From Pontibacter aquaedesilientis (GTDB taxonomy: Bacteria > Bacteroidota > Bacteroidia > Cytophagales > Hymenobacteraceae): DNA of 64,000 nucleotides. Shown here one piece after another: positions 1 through 8,037 of the stretch. The translations under genes and the position numbers were made by a program. Positions within the stretch are counted from its first letter, which is position 1. Each line of letters opens with the position of its first letter. The notes under the pieces are model-generated. The model was not told the origin of the DNA and did not search any database. It saw only the letters and a program-made list of their open reading frames with translations. The stretch spans positions 186,001 through 250,000 of the forward strand of contig NZ_JACXAJ010000003.1 in assembly GCF_014773225.1 (NCBI RefSeq), read 5' to 3'.

Positions 1-754
1 ATTATTAACACTTTACAAAACAAAATACCCGTTGGGTTCCTTGTATTTTTATTAAAGGCACGAACAAGCCTAATATTTTATAAGTTTAAATACTGAGATA
101 AATCCAATGCTTATTAAAGCCCTTGAAGCAACGACGGATTACGAATATAGACTCTATGATACACTTACCAGCTCTAACAGAGATATAGAACCACTTAAAA
201 GATACTCCTAAAGAAATTATTAGTGTTAAAGATACTAATAACACAAGTATAGATATAACTAATGACGCAATTGGCTATTAAAGTAAATTGTCTCTAAAGA
301 GAGAAAGTGAAGATCTATAGGAAGCAAAACACAGAGGGCTTTAAGGAGGAAAGCAGTAAGGACAACTACTGCACAACTCCGGCTTCTACTCTCTCACCTC
401 CACCGAATTAAAATAAAGCGTAGTGCTCCCTCAAATCCAGAATCAGTCTCTAAAATCACCCACATGTTACGATTGCTGTCGGTAGTGATGGAGATAGGGC
501 TCTATAAGTTATCGCGACGGATAAGCTAGAAGCGGAAGTCCTCGTCAGGTATATCGATGGTCCAAATACCTACAGAACTGCACCGCCCTGAGATATCATC
601 ATTTGCCCAATATGTCGGGGACAGGGGAACTTAAATAGCGAGAAGTATTTACCAGTAATACCACCAAAAGTAAAGATTTATCGCCCCTGAGAAAAATATT
701 TCGCTGTAACTAAAAACGGTTAACTAAGGTCAATCATCGGCGTTGTGGTAACCC
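1..754. other. Gene-poor stretch, possible decayed coding remnant
   Basis: No convincing intact gene is seen. On the minus strand one frame from about 640 down to 390 reads plausibly protein-like (W-A-N-D-D-I-S-G, then W-T-I-D-I-P-D-E-D-F-R-F, then D-S-N-R-N-M-W-V) but carries in-frame stops near 575-563 and 527. It looks like a broken gene, though no family is recognised. A 34-codon plus-strand ORF at 107-211 has no supporting signal. Confidence 0.3.
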
Positions 755-1174
755 CTACACCTCCTCCATCAACCACGCCATAGCCTCCCGCTTATCAATA
801 AAGTCGCGGAGGACGAGGTTGAGGTCATAAGTGTATCCCTTGTTAATCATGAGTTCAACGGCCTCCCGGTTGTTCTCATATTGGGAAGGTATACGGGCAA
901 GGCGTAGCAGCGAGCTGTGCGCCATACGGGGCACGTGCACCTCCAGGCTCCATTTCAGGTCGGCGGGTGCTATGGTTCCCATCATACGGTCGTCGGCAAG
1001 CCACCTGGTCAGGGAGAAGCGGTTGATCATTTCCAGGCAAAGCAAATAGGCCTCTCTTAGCTCTGACCCATGCAAGCGGCCATTCCATTCGGCCATGCCT
1101 AATCGAAGTGTCTTGTCGTAAGATAACCTTACAAAGTTGTTTTGAAAGTAAAGTTGCATTCGGAGCACCTTCAA
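755..1174 (-). CDS. Conserved small protein, paralogue of next gene
   Basis: Not assigned a function. The 139-residue soluble protein shares its plan with the gene at 1252-1674: YFQN start, a SYD strand, a WNG turn near residue 30, an L/V-C-L-x-x-I helix, the block R-W-L-A-D-D/N-R near residue 60, V-P-R-M/L-A, and a C-terminal D-F-x-D-K-x-x-A-x-A-W-L. Alternating strands and helices with a C-terminal D-K-x-x-A-I-A-W-L helix resemble the SpoIIAA/STAS-like small proteins common in Cytophagales; that link is an inference. It has no signal peptide or membrane segment. A start at Met6 (M-Q-L-Y-F-Q-N, position 1159) matches the paralogue better than the first Met. Confidence 0.75.
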   Translation of the reverse strand: MKVLRMQLYFQNNFVRLSYDKTLRLGMAEWNGRLHGSELREAYLLCLEMINRFSLTRWLADDRMMGTIAPADLKWSLEVHVPRMAHSSLLRLARIPSQYENNREAVELMINKGYTYDLNLVLRDFIDKREAMAWLMEEV

Positions 1175-1251
1175 CTAAGGTGGACGTTAAGTAGTGAAAT
1201 TGTTACTGGTGTGCGGCTGGCTTTGATAAACAACAAGAGCCGAATGCTACA

Positions 1252-1674
1252 CTAAGCCTGGCGCTGCACCAAAAGGGGAGCATTCAGCCAGGCTATGGCC
1301 GCTTCTTTGTCATCAAAGTCCATAAGCTCCATGTCACCCAAGTTATCGGCACGTTTGATAATCTGCGCAACAGCCATCTTGTTAAAAAGGTCTTCCGAAA
1401 CAATAGAAGCATTCCGGCGAAGCGTGCTTGCTGCCAAGCGTGGTATGACGCTATCCACAATCCAATCCTGATCTGCCTGTCTGATCGCTCTGAGTTTTCG
1501 GTTGTCAGCCAGCCAACGCAGCAGCCTGTGTTCCTCAATCAGTTGAAGACATACCTCCACTGCATCCCGCAGATCGGAGCTACTCAGGAAACCATCCCAA
1601 ATGGCTATACCTAAGCTCATGTCTTCATCATAAGAAATGGTGACAACATGATTCTGAAAATAAGTTACCAGCAT
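1252..1674 (-). CDS. Conserved small protein, paralogue of previous gene
   Basis: This 140-residue cytoplasmic protein is homologous along its whole length to the protein encoded at 755-1174. Shared elements are the N-terminal Y-F-Q-N, the G-I-A-I-W-D-G turn, L-R-W-L-A-D-N-R near residue 60, a V-I-P-R-L-A-A-S block and the C-terminal D-F-D-D-K-E-A-A-I-A-W-L. The two genes lie in the same direction 77 bp apart, consistent with an old tandem duplication. Function is unknown; a STAS/SpoIIAA-like fold is possible from the strand-helix pattern. Its upstream region is the 114-bp tandem repeat at 1705-1932. Confidence 0.78.
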   Translation of the reverse strand: MLVTYFQNHVVTISYDEDMSLGIAIWDGFLSSSDLRDAVEVCLQLIEEHRLLRWLADNRKLRAIRQADQDWIVDSVIPRLAASTLRRNASIVSEDLFNKMAVAQIIKRADNLGDMELMDFDDKEAAIAWLNAPLLVQRQA

Positions 1675-1704
1675 AAAGTTATAGTCGAGTAGGCTTTACT
1701 AGGG

Positions 1705-1932
1705 TCGCAAATATAAGCACTTACGCTATACTCACAATATCCAAAATTGTACTTTTACGAATAGAGTGATTTTGCTGGATAACAGCACAGGGATGGCAAC
1801 AGCAAAGCAAAAGGTCTGTCGCAAATATAAGCACTTACGCTATACTCACAATATCCAAAATTGTACTTTTACGAATAGAGTGATTTTGCTGGTTAACAGC
1901 ACAGGGATGGCAACAGCAAAGCAAAAGGTCTG
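1705..1932. repeat. 114-bp perfect-period tandem duplication
   Basis: Copy one is 1705-1818 and copy two is 1819-1932. I see one substitution between them (GGATAACAG versus GGTTAACAG). The first bases of a third copy (TCGC) follow at 1933. It lies directly upstream of the minus-strand gene at 1252-1674, so it may duplicate that gene's promoter region. Confidence 0.95.
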
Positions 1933-2069
1933 TCGCCAAACAGCTTTGCCAAGGCGATGTGCCTTATCAAAGTATATGCTTACCAAACTGTTCTTGTAAT
2001 ATAGCTCAAACATATGGCACAGTAGCTCTTCAGCCTGCTTACATGCAAATTATCGCAGTAGAAACTGAA

Positions 2070-2107
2070 ATCAAAAGGCCTTGGCGACACCGCCAAGGCC
2101 TTTTGAT
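2070..2107 (-). terminator. Strong hairpin terminator of OmpA lipoprotein gene
   Basis: A perfect inverted repeat (arms 2070-2086 and 2091-2107, four-base loop) is flanked by A and T runs. It lies 41 bp past the stop of the minus-strand gene at 2148-2795. Confidence 0.85.
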
Positions 2108-2147
2108 TTTAGTTGAATTGTTTTTGCAGCAAGTCCCGTGCAGGATT

Positions 2148-2795
2148 CTACTCTACGGGCGCTGTACTGGTAGCCGCCACAATTACGACACGCCTGTTGC
2201 GCTGACGCCCTTCAGGTGTTTCGTTAGAAGCAACAGGCCGTGCCTGGCCGACCGCTACAACTGACATACGTGACCCATCAATAGCTGTGTTGCTCTGCAA
2301 CCAGTTCTTAACGGCATTGGCTCTTTCTTCGGCCAGTTGCTTGTTGTAAGCGGCACTCGCTGTAGAGTCTGTGTGCCCATAAATGCGGATAGGCCCCCGG
2401 GTGCTTAGGCTATTAATGGACTCTGCGATACTTCTAAGTCTATTCTCAGAGCCTGCCCGAAGAGTTGCCTTGTCTACATCAAAAAGAATTTTTTCGTCCA
2501 TACTGTAAATCGTGTAGCCTGTGGTGCCACGTACCTCCACGTCCTCATCCTTCACCTTCTCATCACGCATGGTAGGGGCATTGTAGTCCACGTTATCCCA
2601 GAAGCTTTCCTCCACGCGTATAATTTCTGCGCCATCTGCCTGTGTTACCCCGGGCAAGTCCCCATACATCACAGCGGTGTCTGCTGAGGCCATCTCTTGT
2701 ATATCTTCCGCACTATCCACTCTTTTATCTGTTTCGCTGCAGGCACTCAAAGCGGCAAAACCTGTAAGAGAAACAACAATCATGATTTTTTTCAT
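2148..2795 (-). CDS. OmpA-family outer-membrane lipoprotein
   Basis: A 215-residue lipoprotein that probably anchors the outer membrane to peptidoglycan. The N-terminus has a lipoprotein signal ending in L-S-A-C (Cys19), giving a lipidated mature protein. Residues about 105-210 form an OmpA C-terminal domain: I-L-F-D-V-D-K-A-T-L, then I-Y-G-H-T-D-S-T, then the R-A-N-A-V-K-N-W-L helix and R-Q-R-N-R-R-V near the end. The GHTD aspartate and NRRV arginine are the usual diaminopimelate-contact residues of this family. The linker (20-100) is acidic and not recognised. It is monocistronic, with its own terminator. Confidence 0.92.
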   Translation of the reverse strand: MKKIMIVVSLTGFAALSACSETDKRVDSAEDIQEMASADTAVMYGDLPGVTQADGAEIIRVEESFWDNVDYNAPTMRDEKVKDEDVEVRGTTGYTIYSMDEKILFDVDKATLRAGSENRLRSIAESINSLSTRGPIRIYGHTDSTASAAYNKQLAEERANAVKNWLQSNTAIDGSRMSVVAVGQARPVASNETPEGRQRNRRVVIVAATSTAPVE

Positions 2796-2884
2796 AGCAT
2801 ATCTTCCGTTTAGTAACCATAAAAGTTACGCACTTGCTACCTATTCGTTCGGGATAAAATCTCATGTTCCCTAAATGGGACTTA

Positions 2885-2930
2885 CTAAAAACAGAAAAGA
2901 CCGGTGGTTGCCGGTCTTTTCTGTTTTTAG
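2885..2930 (-). terminator. Terminator hairpin of T9SS protein gene
   Basis: Arms 2885-2904 and 2911-2930 are perfectly complementary (core AAGACCGG/CCGGTCTT) with A/T-rich bases at both ends. It sits just past the stop of the minus-strand gene at 2945-4624, so it probably ends that transcript. Confidence 0.85.
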
Positions 2931-2944
2931 CAAAAGGCTTTTAT

Positions 2945-4624
2945 TTACTGCTTCACAAAGCGGATTGTTTCTTTTTGCATATCTCCCTGTATAGTTACAA
3001 AGTAGATGCCGCTTTTCAGCTGGTGTACAGGCAATACAAGTTGCTGATCAGTCACACGCTCTACCAATGTTACCTGCTTACCAGTCATATCTGTTACCAA
3101 CACATTTGTCTTTTCACCCGTTGTACCCAGCTTCACGGTAATTTCGCTAGAGGCAAGTGTTGGATAAACCGAAGAAGTGGCAGCCATCTCCAGGTTCAAG
3201 GCTATCGTTTTAGAGTACTCAAACTCACCATTAAAGTCCATTTGCTTCAAACGGTAGTAATTTGTGCCATTTACCGGGTTTTTGTCAGCGAAGCTATAGG
3301 TGTTCAGCAAATTGGTAGTTCCTTTGCCCTTTACCTCTCCAATCGCCTTGAATATTTTTCCATCCTGGCTACGCTCGATTACAAACTTATCGTTGTCAAT
3401 TTCAGATGCCGTGCTCCAGCTAAGTTTAACAGCACCGTTCTGCAATGCTCCTTTAAAAGAAACCAATGTTACCGGAAGCGGGCTGATCGTTACCAGTTTT
3501 CTCCAGGACAGGTTATTAATAGCTATACCTTGCTGGCCACTGCCGGCGTCGCTGTTTAGGTATCTTATTACAACACGCACCACTTCTTCCGAGAAAGTCA
3601 CCTTCACATTGCCTTCAGTGGAGTTTGCAGGAACATCGCTAACCGACTGTCCTACTACGCCGTTTGCAGTGGTAAAACCGTTCATAGTCGTCGTCTGAAC
3701 CTTGTTACGTGAAAGAGCTACAGTTCCACCAAAAGCATTAACACCTGTAATTACCAATCTGTCCAGAAACTGTCCGCCAACACGGTCTACATCAAAAAGC
3801 GTGAAAGACAGATCACTTACTGGTTCATTGAATTGGATCTGAATGTCAGTGCCATTCGTGTTGGTAGCACCTGTTTGCACCAGCGACAGCGATTGTTTTG
3901 GTGATTGGAATCGGGTAGTTACCAAAGACTCCGTCATGTTTACACCAGCGGCAGATGTTTTAGACAAAAATATCTTTACACCATCTTGAGAGTAAGGAGT
4001 TGCAGATCCTGGAGCAGAAACTACAAAAGGGTTTTCATTAAGTGGACGTGTGCCCCAGTCAAAGGTCGAAATCCCTTCTTCCGGCATACCTGTGATCGTG
4101 ATATCGTCTATAGCGTAATAGTCCTGGTTTGTAGAGGGAGTTGTGATTTCCCAGCGCAATCTGATTTTCTCCGTTACCACGTTGCTGATAGGTAGCGTAG
4201 CGCTAGATCGGTTCCAGGTATTGTAAGTAGTACTCTGGCTTACAGTAACAGCTGTGTAAGTTGCTCCATTATCAGTGCTGTACGCAAGCTTTACAGGTAC
4301 ATTGTTAGCTTTTTGACCATTTGGTTGCGTACGATAGTCTATCCAACTAATAGCTATACCTGTATAACCTATTGTAGAGAATTTATTGTTAAGATACAGA
4401 AACTTAGTCTCACTAAGTTTATTAGACGGAATAGACCTTACGTGCATCTCTCCAGACGCAGTGCCAGTACTTGGGCTAGCGTCGCTATACTGCCAAGTTG
4501 TTGATCCTGGGTAGTTTGCGTCTCTGGTCATTCCATTAAAGTTCTCATGATAAACCGTTACCTGGGCTTGAACTGTAATTCCGAAGAATAACGATGCAAT
4601 AATAAATAAGTAGATGTTTTTCAT
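2945..4624 (-). CDS. Secreted protein with T9SS C-terminal sorting domain
   Basis: A 559-residue exported protein. It has a signal peptide ending in V-Q-A-Q (cleavage near residue 21) and an N-terminal beta-sandwich region with a D-D-I-T-I-T-G strand at about 172, as in MAM/lectin-like jelly rolls. A second beta domain covers about 190-375. Residues about 380-480 carry the module P-L-P-V-T-L-V-S-F-K-G, W-S-T-A-S-E, N-Y-Y-R-L-K-Q-M-D, which commonly precedes sorting domains. The last ~75 residues are a type A sorting domain (V-Y-P-T, then L-K-S-G-I-Y-F-V, ending I-R-F-V-K-Q). It is expected to cross the outer membrane through T9SS and be released or surface-attached. The specific ligand or activity is not visible. 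Confidence 0.88.
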   Translation of the reverse strand: MKNIYLFIIASLFFGITVQAQVTVYHENFNGMTRDANYPGSTTWQYSDASPSTGTASGEMHVRSIPSNKLSETKFLYLNNKFSTIGYTGIAISWIDYRTQPNGQKANNVPVKLAYSTDNGATYTAVTVSQSTTYNTWNRSSATLPISNVVTEKIRLRWEITTPSTNQDYYAIDDITITGMPEEGISTFDWGTRPLNENPFVVSAPGSATPYSQDGVKIFLSKTSAAGVNMTESLVTTRFQSPKQSLSLVQTGATNTNGTDIQIQFNEPVSDLSFTLFDVDRVGGQFLDRLVITGVNAFGGTVALSRNKVQTTTMNGFTTANGVVGQSVSDVPANSTEGNVKVTFSEEVVRVVIRYLNSDAGSGQQGIAINNLSWRKLVTISPLPVTLVSFKGALQNGAVKLSWSTASEIDNDKFVIERSQDGKIFKAIGEVKGKGTTNLLNTYSFADKNPVNGTNYYRLKQMDFNGEFEYSKTIALNLEMAATSSVYPTLASSEITVKLGTTGEKTNVLVTDMTGKQVTLVERVTDQQLVLPVHQLKSGIYFVTIQGDMQKETIRFVKQ

Positions 4625-5099
4625 ATAGAGCTTGTTTGACTACTTATATGAAAGAAGTATGCCAATCGAATTCTGCCAATAAAATTTCACTAAAATCCAC
4701 TAAAGCAAATCCATTAAGATTTATATATATAATTTTATCATACTGAATACCAATAACTTGTTACACAAAACAGCCTTAAAAATGATTTCATTATTTATTC
4801 TCCATCCATTTGAGGGGAACTCATTATGAATGAAAAAATTCCTTTTATGGGAATTTTTTTACAACAATGGGAAAAATCTATATATGAAATAAAAGCGCTT
4901 CATTTTGATCCAATTTTCAGCAACAGTTTGGTTTGCCCTCTACTATAAGTATAGACAAAACGGCATGCTCATTTTTATGAAAATCTGCTCTGCAAGCCAT
5001 TTTGTCACCTACATCCGTATAGGTTTCTCTCCTGGTCCCTTATATGCTGATGGCACTCATTTTGCAATGCATATCTTGGAAACTACAGATGAGAAAGCG
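4625..5099. other. AT-rich divergent intergenic region
   Basis: The region separates the divergent T9SS gene and the small heat-shock gene and should hold both promoters, though no box is clear. A hairpin at 4833-4860 (AAAAAATTCC, short loop, GGAATTTTTT) resembles a terminator or attenuator on the plus strand. The open frame of the downstream gene extends back to 4905, but that extension shows no family similarity and is probably untranslated. Confidence 0.6.
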
Positions 5100-5486
5100 A
5101 TGAAAATCATAAAGGATAAAGAGTTTTTAAGAAGCATTTCACAGCAGATTGACTTACTCAACACAGTTGGCGGTGGCATTAGCGAGACCTATACCGATAT
5201 AAGAAAAAACAAAAAGGGGGCGGTAATAGAAGTATGGGCTGCCGGAGTTAACCCAGAGTCATTCAGAGTGGTGCTGCACCAGAATCAGATCACCATTTTC
5301 TCGGTGTTGCAAAGCCTGGAAAACCCGGAAATGGCCGTCCCAATGTTCACCCGGATTTTTATGCTTCCGCCACAAGTTGACTTAAACCGCATCAAGGCGG
5401 TATACAAGGATGGTGAACTCAAAGTGAAACTACCGTTTCACGAGTCGACGTTAAATCCGCAGAAAATTGACATCAAACAGTTATAG
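5100..5486 (+). CDS. Hsp20/alpha-crystallin family small heat-shock protein
   Basis: About 128 residues from the Met at 5100. Upstream codons stay open to 4905, but the extra 65 residues are Cys/aromatic-rich and unlike the family, so the internal Met is preferred. The alpha-crystallin domain spans about residues 35-120. It has the A-V-Y-K-D-G-E-L-K-V-K-L-P turn (the A-x-x-x-D-G-x-L signature) and an I-D-I tail as the I-x-I oligomerisation motif. Such proteins are ATP-independent holdases that bind unfolding proteins in the cytoplasm. The N-terminal arm is short and the sequence is divergent. A 23-bp stem terminator follows at once. Confidence 0.8.
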   Translation: MKIIKDKEFLRSISQQIDLLNTVGGGISETYTDIRKNKKGAVIEVWAAGVNPESFRVVLHQNQITIFSVLQSLENPEMAVPMFTRIFMLPPQVDLNRIKAVYKDGELKVKLPFHESTLNPQKIDIKQL

Positions 5487-5487
5487 A

Positions 5488-5539
5488 ACTCCAAAAGCAA
5501 TAAGGGCTACCATTCGGTAGCCCTTATTGCTTTTGGAGT
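5488..5539. terminator. Bidirectional terminator between convergent genes
   Basis: A perfect 23-bp stem (5488-5510 with 5517-5539, six-base loop CATTCG) lies between the convergent Hsp20 gene and the minus-strand gene at 5557-5814. Confidence 0.9.
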
Positions 5540-5556
5540 GGAGCTATACCACGATG

Positions 5557-5814
5557 CTACACGAATCTGGCTTTGATGATTGATGTCAAGTAATCAAATA
5601 CCTCTACTGTTTCTTTGTCGTAATTGAATACGTTGTACTGATCGGCTGTGGTCTTCATTACCCTGCAACCATTCTCGATCATCATATAAATAAGTTCGCG
5701 CAGCCTATAGGGGTGCCCGGCTAGGTTAAGAATGCATATGGCATCGCTGCTCTCCACTTGCAGAAACATGTGCTGTACTGCATTCTCATCAGTCATGTTA
5801 GTTGCTTCAGACAT
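5557..5814 (-). CDS. Hypothetical 85-residue cytoplasmic protein
   Basis: Not recognised. The sequence is a mixed alpha/beta small soluble protein: an acidic N-terminus, an I-C-I-L-N-L-A-G strand, a R-E-L-I-Y-M-M-I-E-N-G-C helix and a C-terminal Y-D-K-E-T-V-E-V-F-D-Y-L helix. It has no signal peptide or membrane segment. Coding status rests on an uninterrupted frame, a natural composition and the shared terminator just downstream. Confidence 0.6.
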   Translation of the reverse strand: MSEATNMTDENAVQHMFLQVESSDAICILNLAGHPYRLRELIYMMIENGCRVMKTTADQYNVFNYDKETVEVFDYLTSIIKARFV

Positions 5815-5956
5815 AGGTATTTTACTTTGGCTAATTATACCTAGAGCAAAATATTCATCAGAAAAGTGCCTCAGATGAGACTATAGTTTAAGGATTTTCC
5901 TGTGAATCGCCTCAGAACACAAGCAAAACTTATTGTCCTTATACCGTATGCCTGTT

Positions 5957-6136
5957 TTATCTGCGCGGGTGTTCTTTGCGCCAACCTACGACTAAAAAAA
6001 TTCCCCATACCGGGTAAATAGGTGTAAACATGGCGGCCAGATGCATGTCTACGGCCACCGTGACCATAATTTGCATCAGGAGTGTTGCTATGGCTCCCCA
6101 AAAGGATATTTTGTAGTATTTGTTCCAACTTCCCAT
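5957..6136 (-). CDS. Small membrane protein, 59 residues
   Basis: The frame starts M-G-S-W-N-K-Y-Y-K-I-S-F-W-G and ends with V-V-G-W-R-K-E-H-P-R-R. It has two predicted membrane-spanning stretches, about residues 11-31 (F-W-G-A-I-A-T-L-L-M) and 35-51 (M-F-T-P-I-Y-P-V-W-G-I-F-L-V-V), followed by a basic tail. This composition is far more protein-like than the overlapping longer frame at 5871-6143. Function is unknown; 59-residue two-helix membrane proteins of this sort are common in Bacteroidota. Confidence 0.6.
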   Translation of the reverse strand: MGSWNKYYKISFWGAIATLLMQIMVTVAVDMHLAAMFTPIYPVWGIFLVVGWRKEHPRR

Positions 6137-6171
6137 AACGCAATATAGAGCACGAGGCGGCCCTAAAACAA

Positions 6172-6196
6172 AATACCCGGCCTAAAGCCGGGTATT
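6172..6196 (-). terminator. Hairpin terminator overlapping gene end
   Basis: Arms AATACCCGGC (6172-6181) and GCCGGGTATT (6187-6196) enclose a five-base loop. On the minus strand a T-rich tract follows. The stem overlaps the last codons of the gene at 6182-6409. Confidence 0.75.
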
Positions 6197-6409
6197 CATT
6201 ATTCTGAACGCTTCCGCGCGCGATATCTTTTTTTCTACTATCAGCGGTGGATCGTCTTCTTTCGAAATTACAAGCGTGTAGTTGTTGTTGGTATCTTGAT
6301 AGAAAATAAGCGTTTTCAGATCTTCGTAACCTATACTGAAGATCTGACGTGTTTTATCACCATAGTTGAAATAGTGATGATCTAATTTAACATTCTTCAA
6401 TAACCTCAT
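6182..6409 (-). CDS. Hypothetical 75-residue protein
   Basis: Not recognised. It is a charged, probably cytoplasmic small protein with beta-rich halves (Y-T-L-V-I-S-K-E-D-D, P-L-I-V-E-K-K-I-S) and a C-terminal R-A-E-A-F-R-I-M-N helix. It is monocistronic and ends inside its own terminator. The upstream gap to 6877 has no other gene. Confidence 0.6.
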   Translation of the reverse strand: MRLLKNVKLDHHYFNYGDKTRQIFSIGYEDLKTLIFYQDTNNNYTLVISKEDDPPLIVEKKISRAEAFRIMNTRL

Positions 6410-6877
6410 ATCCCTACATTCATCTGTTAATTTAACGGACTATCCCGGTAAGATTGTTTCACTATATTATAGATGTGCAATTACTTTCTTATAATCTTAC
6501 TATAAATTGCACTTTTTTTACCCAAACATAGGCCTTAAATACATTATCCTGCACATATATATAAATTATAGCACGCAACACGTTCTATACCTTACGCTTG
6601 GTACCTTGTGAAATATGTAAATGACATCCCTTTTTAAGGGTCAAACCATTTAATGTCGGCTGCCCGTCTCCTCAGGCTTATTTCGGCCTCCAAGTATATC
6701 GTGCGCAACCGACCGTGCAGTATCAAAATCAGTTATTATATTTACACACGGCCTAAAGCCGCGAGCAACCGGCACAACAGCTTTGCAAAAACATGCTTTC
6801 AGAGAAAGACACCAAAAACACCATTTCCGGGAAGGGTTTCATATCAAAGGCTATCACTTCTACAAAAACCTATAGTT
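6410..6877. other. Intergenic region with orphan hairpin
   Basis: No gene is supported. An inverted repeat GTGCAATT (about 6475-6482) / AATTGCAC (6505-6512) is followed on the plus strand by seven T residues (6513-6519). This resembles a terminator with no plus-strand gene ahead of it. A second short hairpin (CCCTTTTTAAGGG) lies near 6630. The plus-strand frame from 6653 is open into the downstream gene, but its sequence is not protein-like. Confidence 0.5.
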
Positions 6878-7183
6878 ATGGCTGCTAATGCCCGAAATCG
6901 CCTGTATGGGCTCTTATACTTTATTATCTTTGAGACAGTAGTGTTCTTCGGATTGCGCTACCTAGTCTCAGGAATGGGTCTGGACAACCAGTATCAGGCT
7001 GAGAATACGATAGTGCCAAACTGGGTGAAAGCCGTAACTTTTATCCTGCTTTATATTTTATGCGTACTGATAGCCATTGTACTGGTAAGCAACCTGGTGC
7101 CCAGCAAGCATCGGGGGCAGCTCATGACCTGGGTATACCTGGCGCTTGCCGGCATGCTGGTGATGTTGGCACTCATTTTTTAA
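6878..7183 (+). CDS. Small polytopic membrane protein
   Basis: About 101 residues from the Met at 6878 (M-A-A-N-A-R-N-R-L-Y-G). Three hydrophobic helices are visible at about residues 11-30, 50-73 and 82-101. The short N-terminus is positively charged and the protein ends in the last helix (M-L-V-M-L-A-L-I-F). The open frame reaches back to 6653, but the earlier part is basic and low in hydrophobicity, unlike a real extension. Function is unknown. It is followed by an exported protein in the same direction. Confidence 0.65.
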   Translation: MAANARNRLYGLLYFIIFETVVFFGLRYLVSGMGLDNQYQAENTIVPNWVKAVTFILLYILCVLIAIVLVSNLVPSKHRGQLMTWVYLALAGMLVMLALIF

Positions 7184-7235
7184 CAGACCGGTCAAGATAT
7201 TACACGGATTGAATTTAGCTGAACTATTTACACAT

Positions 7236-7973
7236 ATGAACAAGTCTCTCTATACATTGCTGGCGGCCCTGCTGCTTTGCTTCAATCTTCAGGCACAGGA
7301 TTACGACTATTCCCAACAGCGCCAGGGCAGGTATTTTGTGAAGCTCCGCAACGGGCAGGTGGTATATGCCAACAAGCTGCAGTACAAGTCGCCAATCTTC
7401 AAGCAGGACTTTTTCTTGCTGGATGATTCCCTAAAGTATAGCCCGGAAATGGTGGATGTTTACCAAAGCGATGATGGCTATTTCGCCCGTGTGGCAGCCG
7501 GCAACCGTTTTGATTCGTTTGCCAAGCGCGTTCTTGAGGGGCCGCGCATCTCCAAGTTCTACACCACCACCATCGACTACTCGGCAATGGGCTATAACCC
7601 GTACGGGTATGGCATGCCACGGACCAGCCGTCGCCGTATCTATTTCTTCTCGAAAGACAATGGCCCGCTGATGACCTTCGACCAGAATAACCTGGAGCAG
7701 GCGCTTGCCGATAATGCGTCGAGCATGGTGCTGTTGCAGCGCCATAAGCGGGAACGCGTTATCTCAACTGTAATGGGTATAGCCGGGGCCGGACTCCTGA
7801 CGGTGGGCATTTTATCTTCTTCTCAGAGCTCAACCAACCCTAACTCCGTGAATATTTCGCCTGTTGTTTATGCTGGTGCAGGCCTGATCGCCCTCCCATT
7901 GGTGATGAACTTGTTCCGCAAGGACAAACTGACGCAGGCAGTGGAGGTTTATAATTACCAAATCAGACAGTAA
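7236..7973 (+). CDS. Exported protein with C-terminal membrane segments
   Basis: About 245 residues from the Met at 7236, chosen because it begins the signal peptide M-N-K-S-L-Y-T-L-L-A-A-L-L-L, cleaved after L-Q-A-Q. The mature N-terminal half is beta-rich and polar (G-R-Y-F-V-K-L-R-N-G-Q-V-V-Y). Near the C-terminus are two hydrophobic helices (about V-M-G-I-A-G-A-G-L-L-T-V-G-I and V-V-Y-A-G-A-G-L-I-A-L-P-L-V), followed by a short tail. The family is not recognised. A hairpin follows the stop. Confidence 0.68.
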   Translation: MNKSLYTLLAALLLCFNLQAQDYDYSQQRQGRYFVKLRNGQVVYANKLQYKSPIFKQDFFLLDDSLKYSPEMVDVYQSDDGYFARVAAGNRFDSFAKRVLEGPRISKFYTTTIDYSAMGYNPYGYGMPRTSRRRIYFFSKDNGPLMTFDQNNLEQALADNASSMVLLQRHKRERVISTVMGIAGAGLLTVGILSSSQSSTNPNSVNISPVVYAGAGLIALPLVMNLFRKDKLTQAVEVYNYQIRQ

Positions 7974-7980
7974 CATCATT

Positions 7981-8015
7981 CATTGCCACCGCTTTATGTT
8001 AAAGGGGTGGCAATG
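7981..8015 (+). terminator. Imperfect hairpin after exported-protein gene
   Basis: Arms CATTGCCACC (7981-7990) and GGTGGCAATG (8006-8015) extend inward through CTTTA/TAAAG with one mismatch. There is no strong T tract, so it may be a weak terminator or a processing hairpin in the leader of the next gene. Confidence 0.5.
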
Positions 8016-8037
8016 TAATCACCCCCGGAACAGAACC

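Larger units (their letters stand above)
1675..2147. other. Intergenic region with duplication and terminator
   Basis: This 473-bp gap holds the 114-bp tandem duplication and the terminator hairpin at 2070-2107. The plus-strand open frame across the duplication simply repeats the same peptide twice and is not a credible gene. Confidence 0.8.

Noticed and set aside
1766..1999. 77-residue plus-strand frame over the tandem duplication
   Set aside because: It encodes the same peptide twice because of the repeat and has no start signals or composition of a real protein.
5871..6143. 90-residue minus-strand frame
   Set aside because: The overlapping 59-residue frame at 5957-6136 has clear membrane helices and better composition, while this one is basic and irregular.
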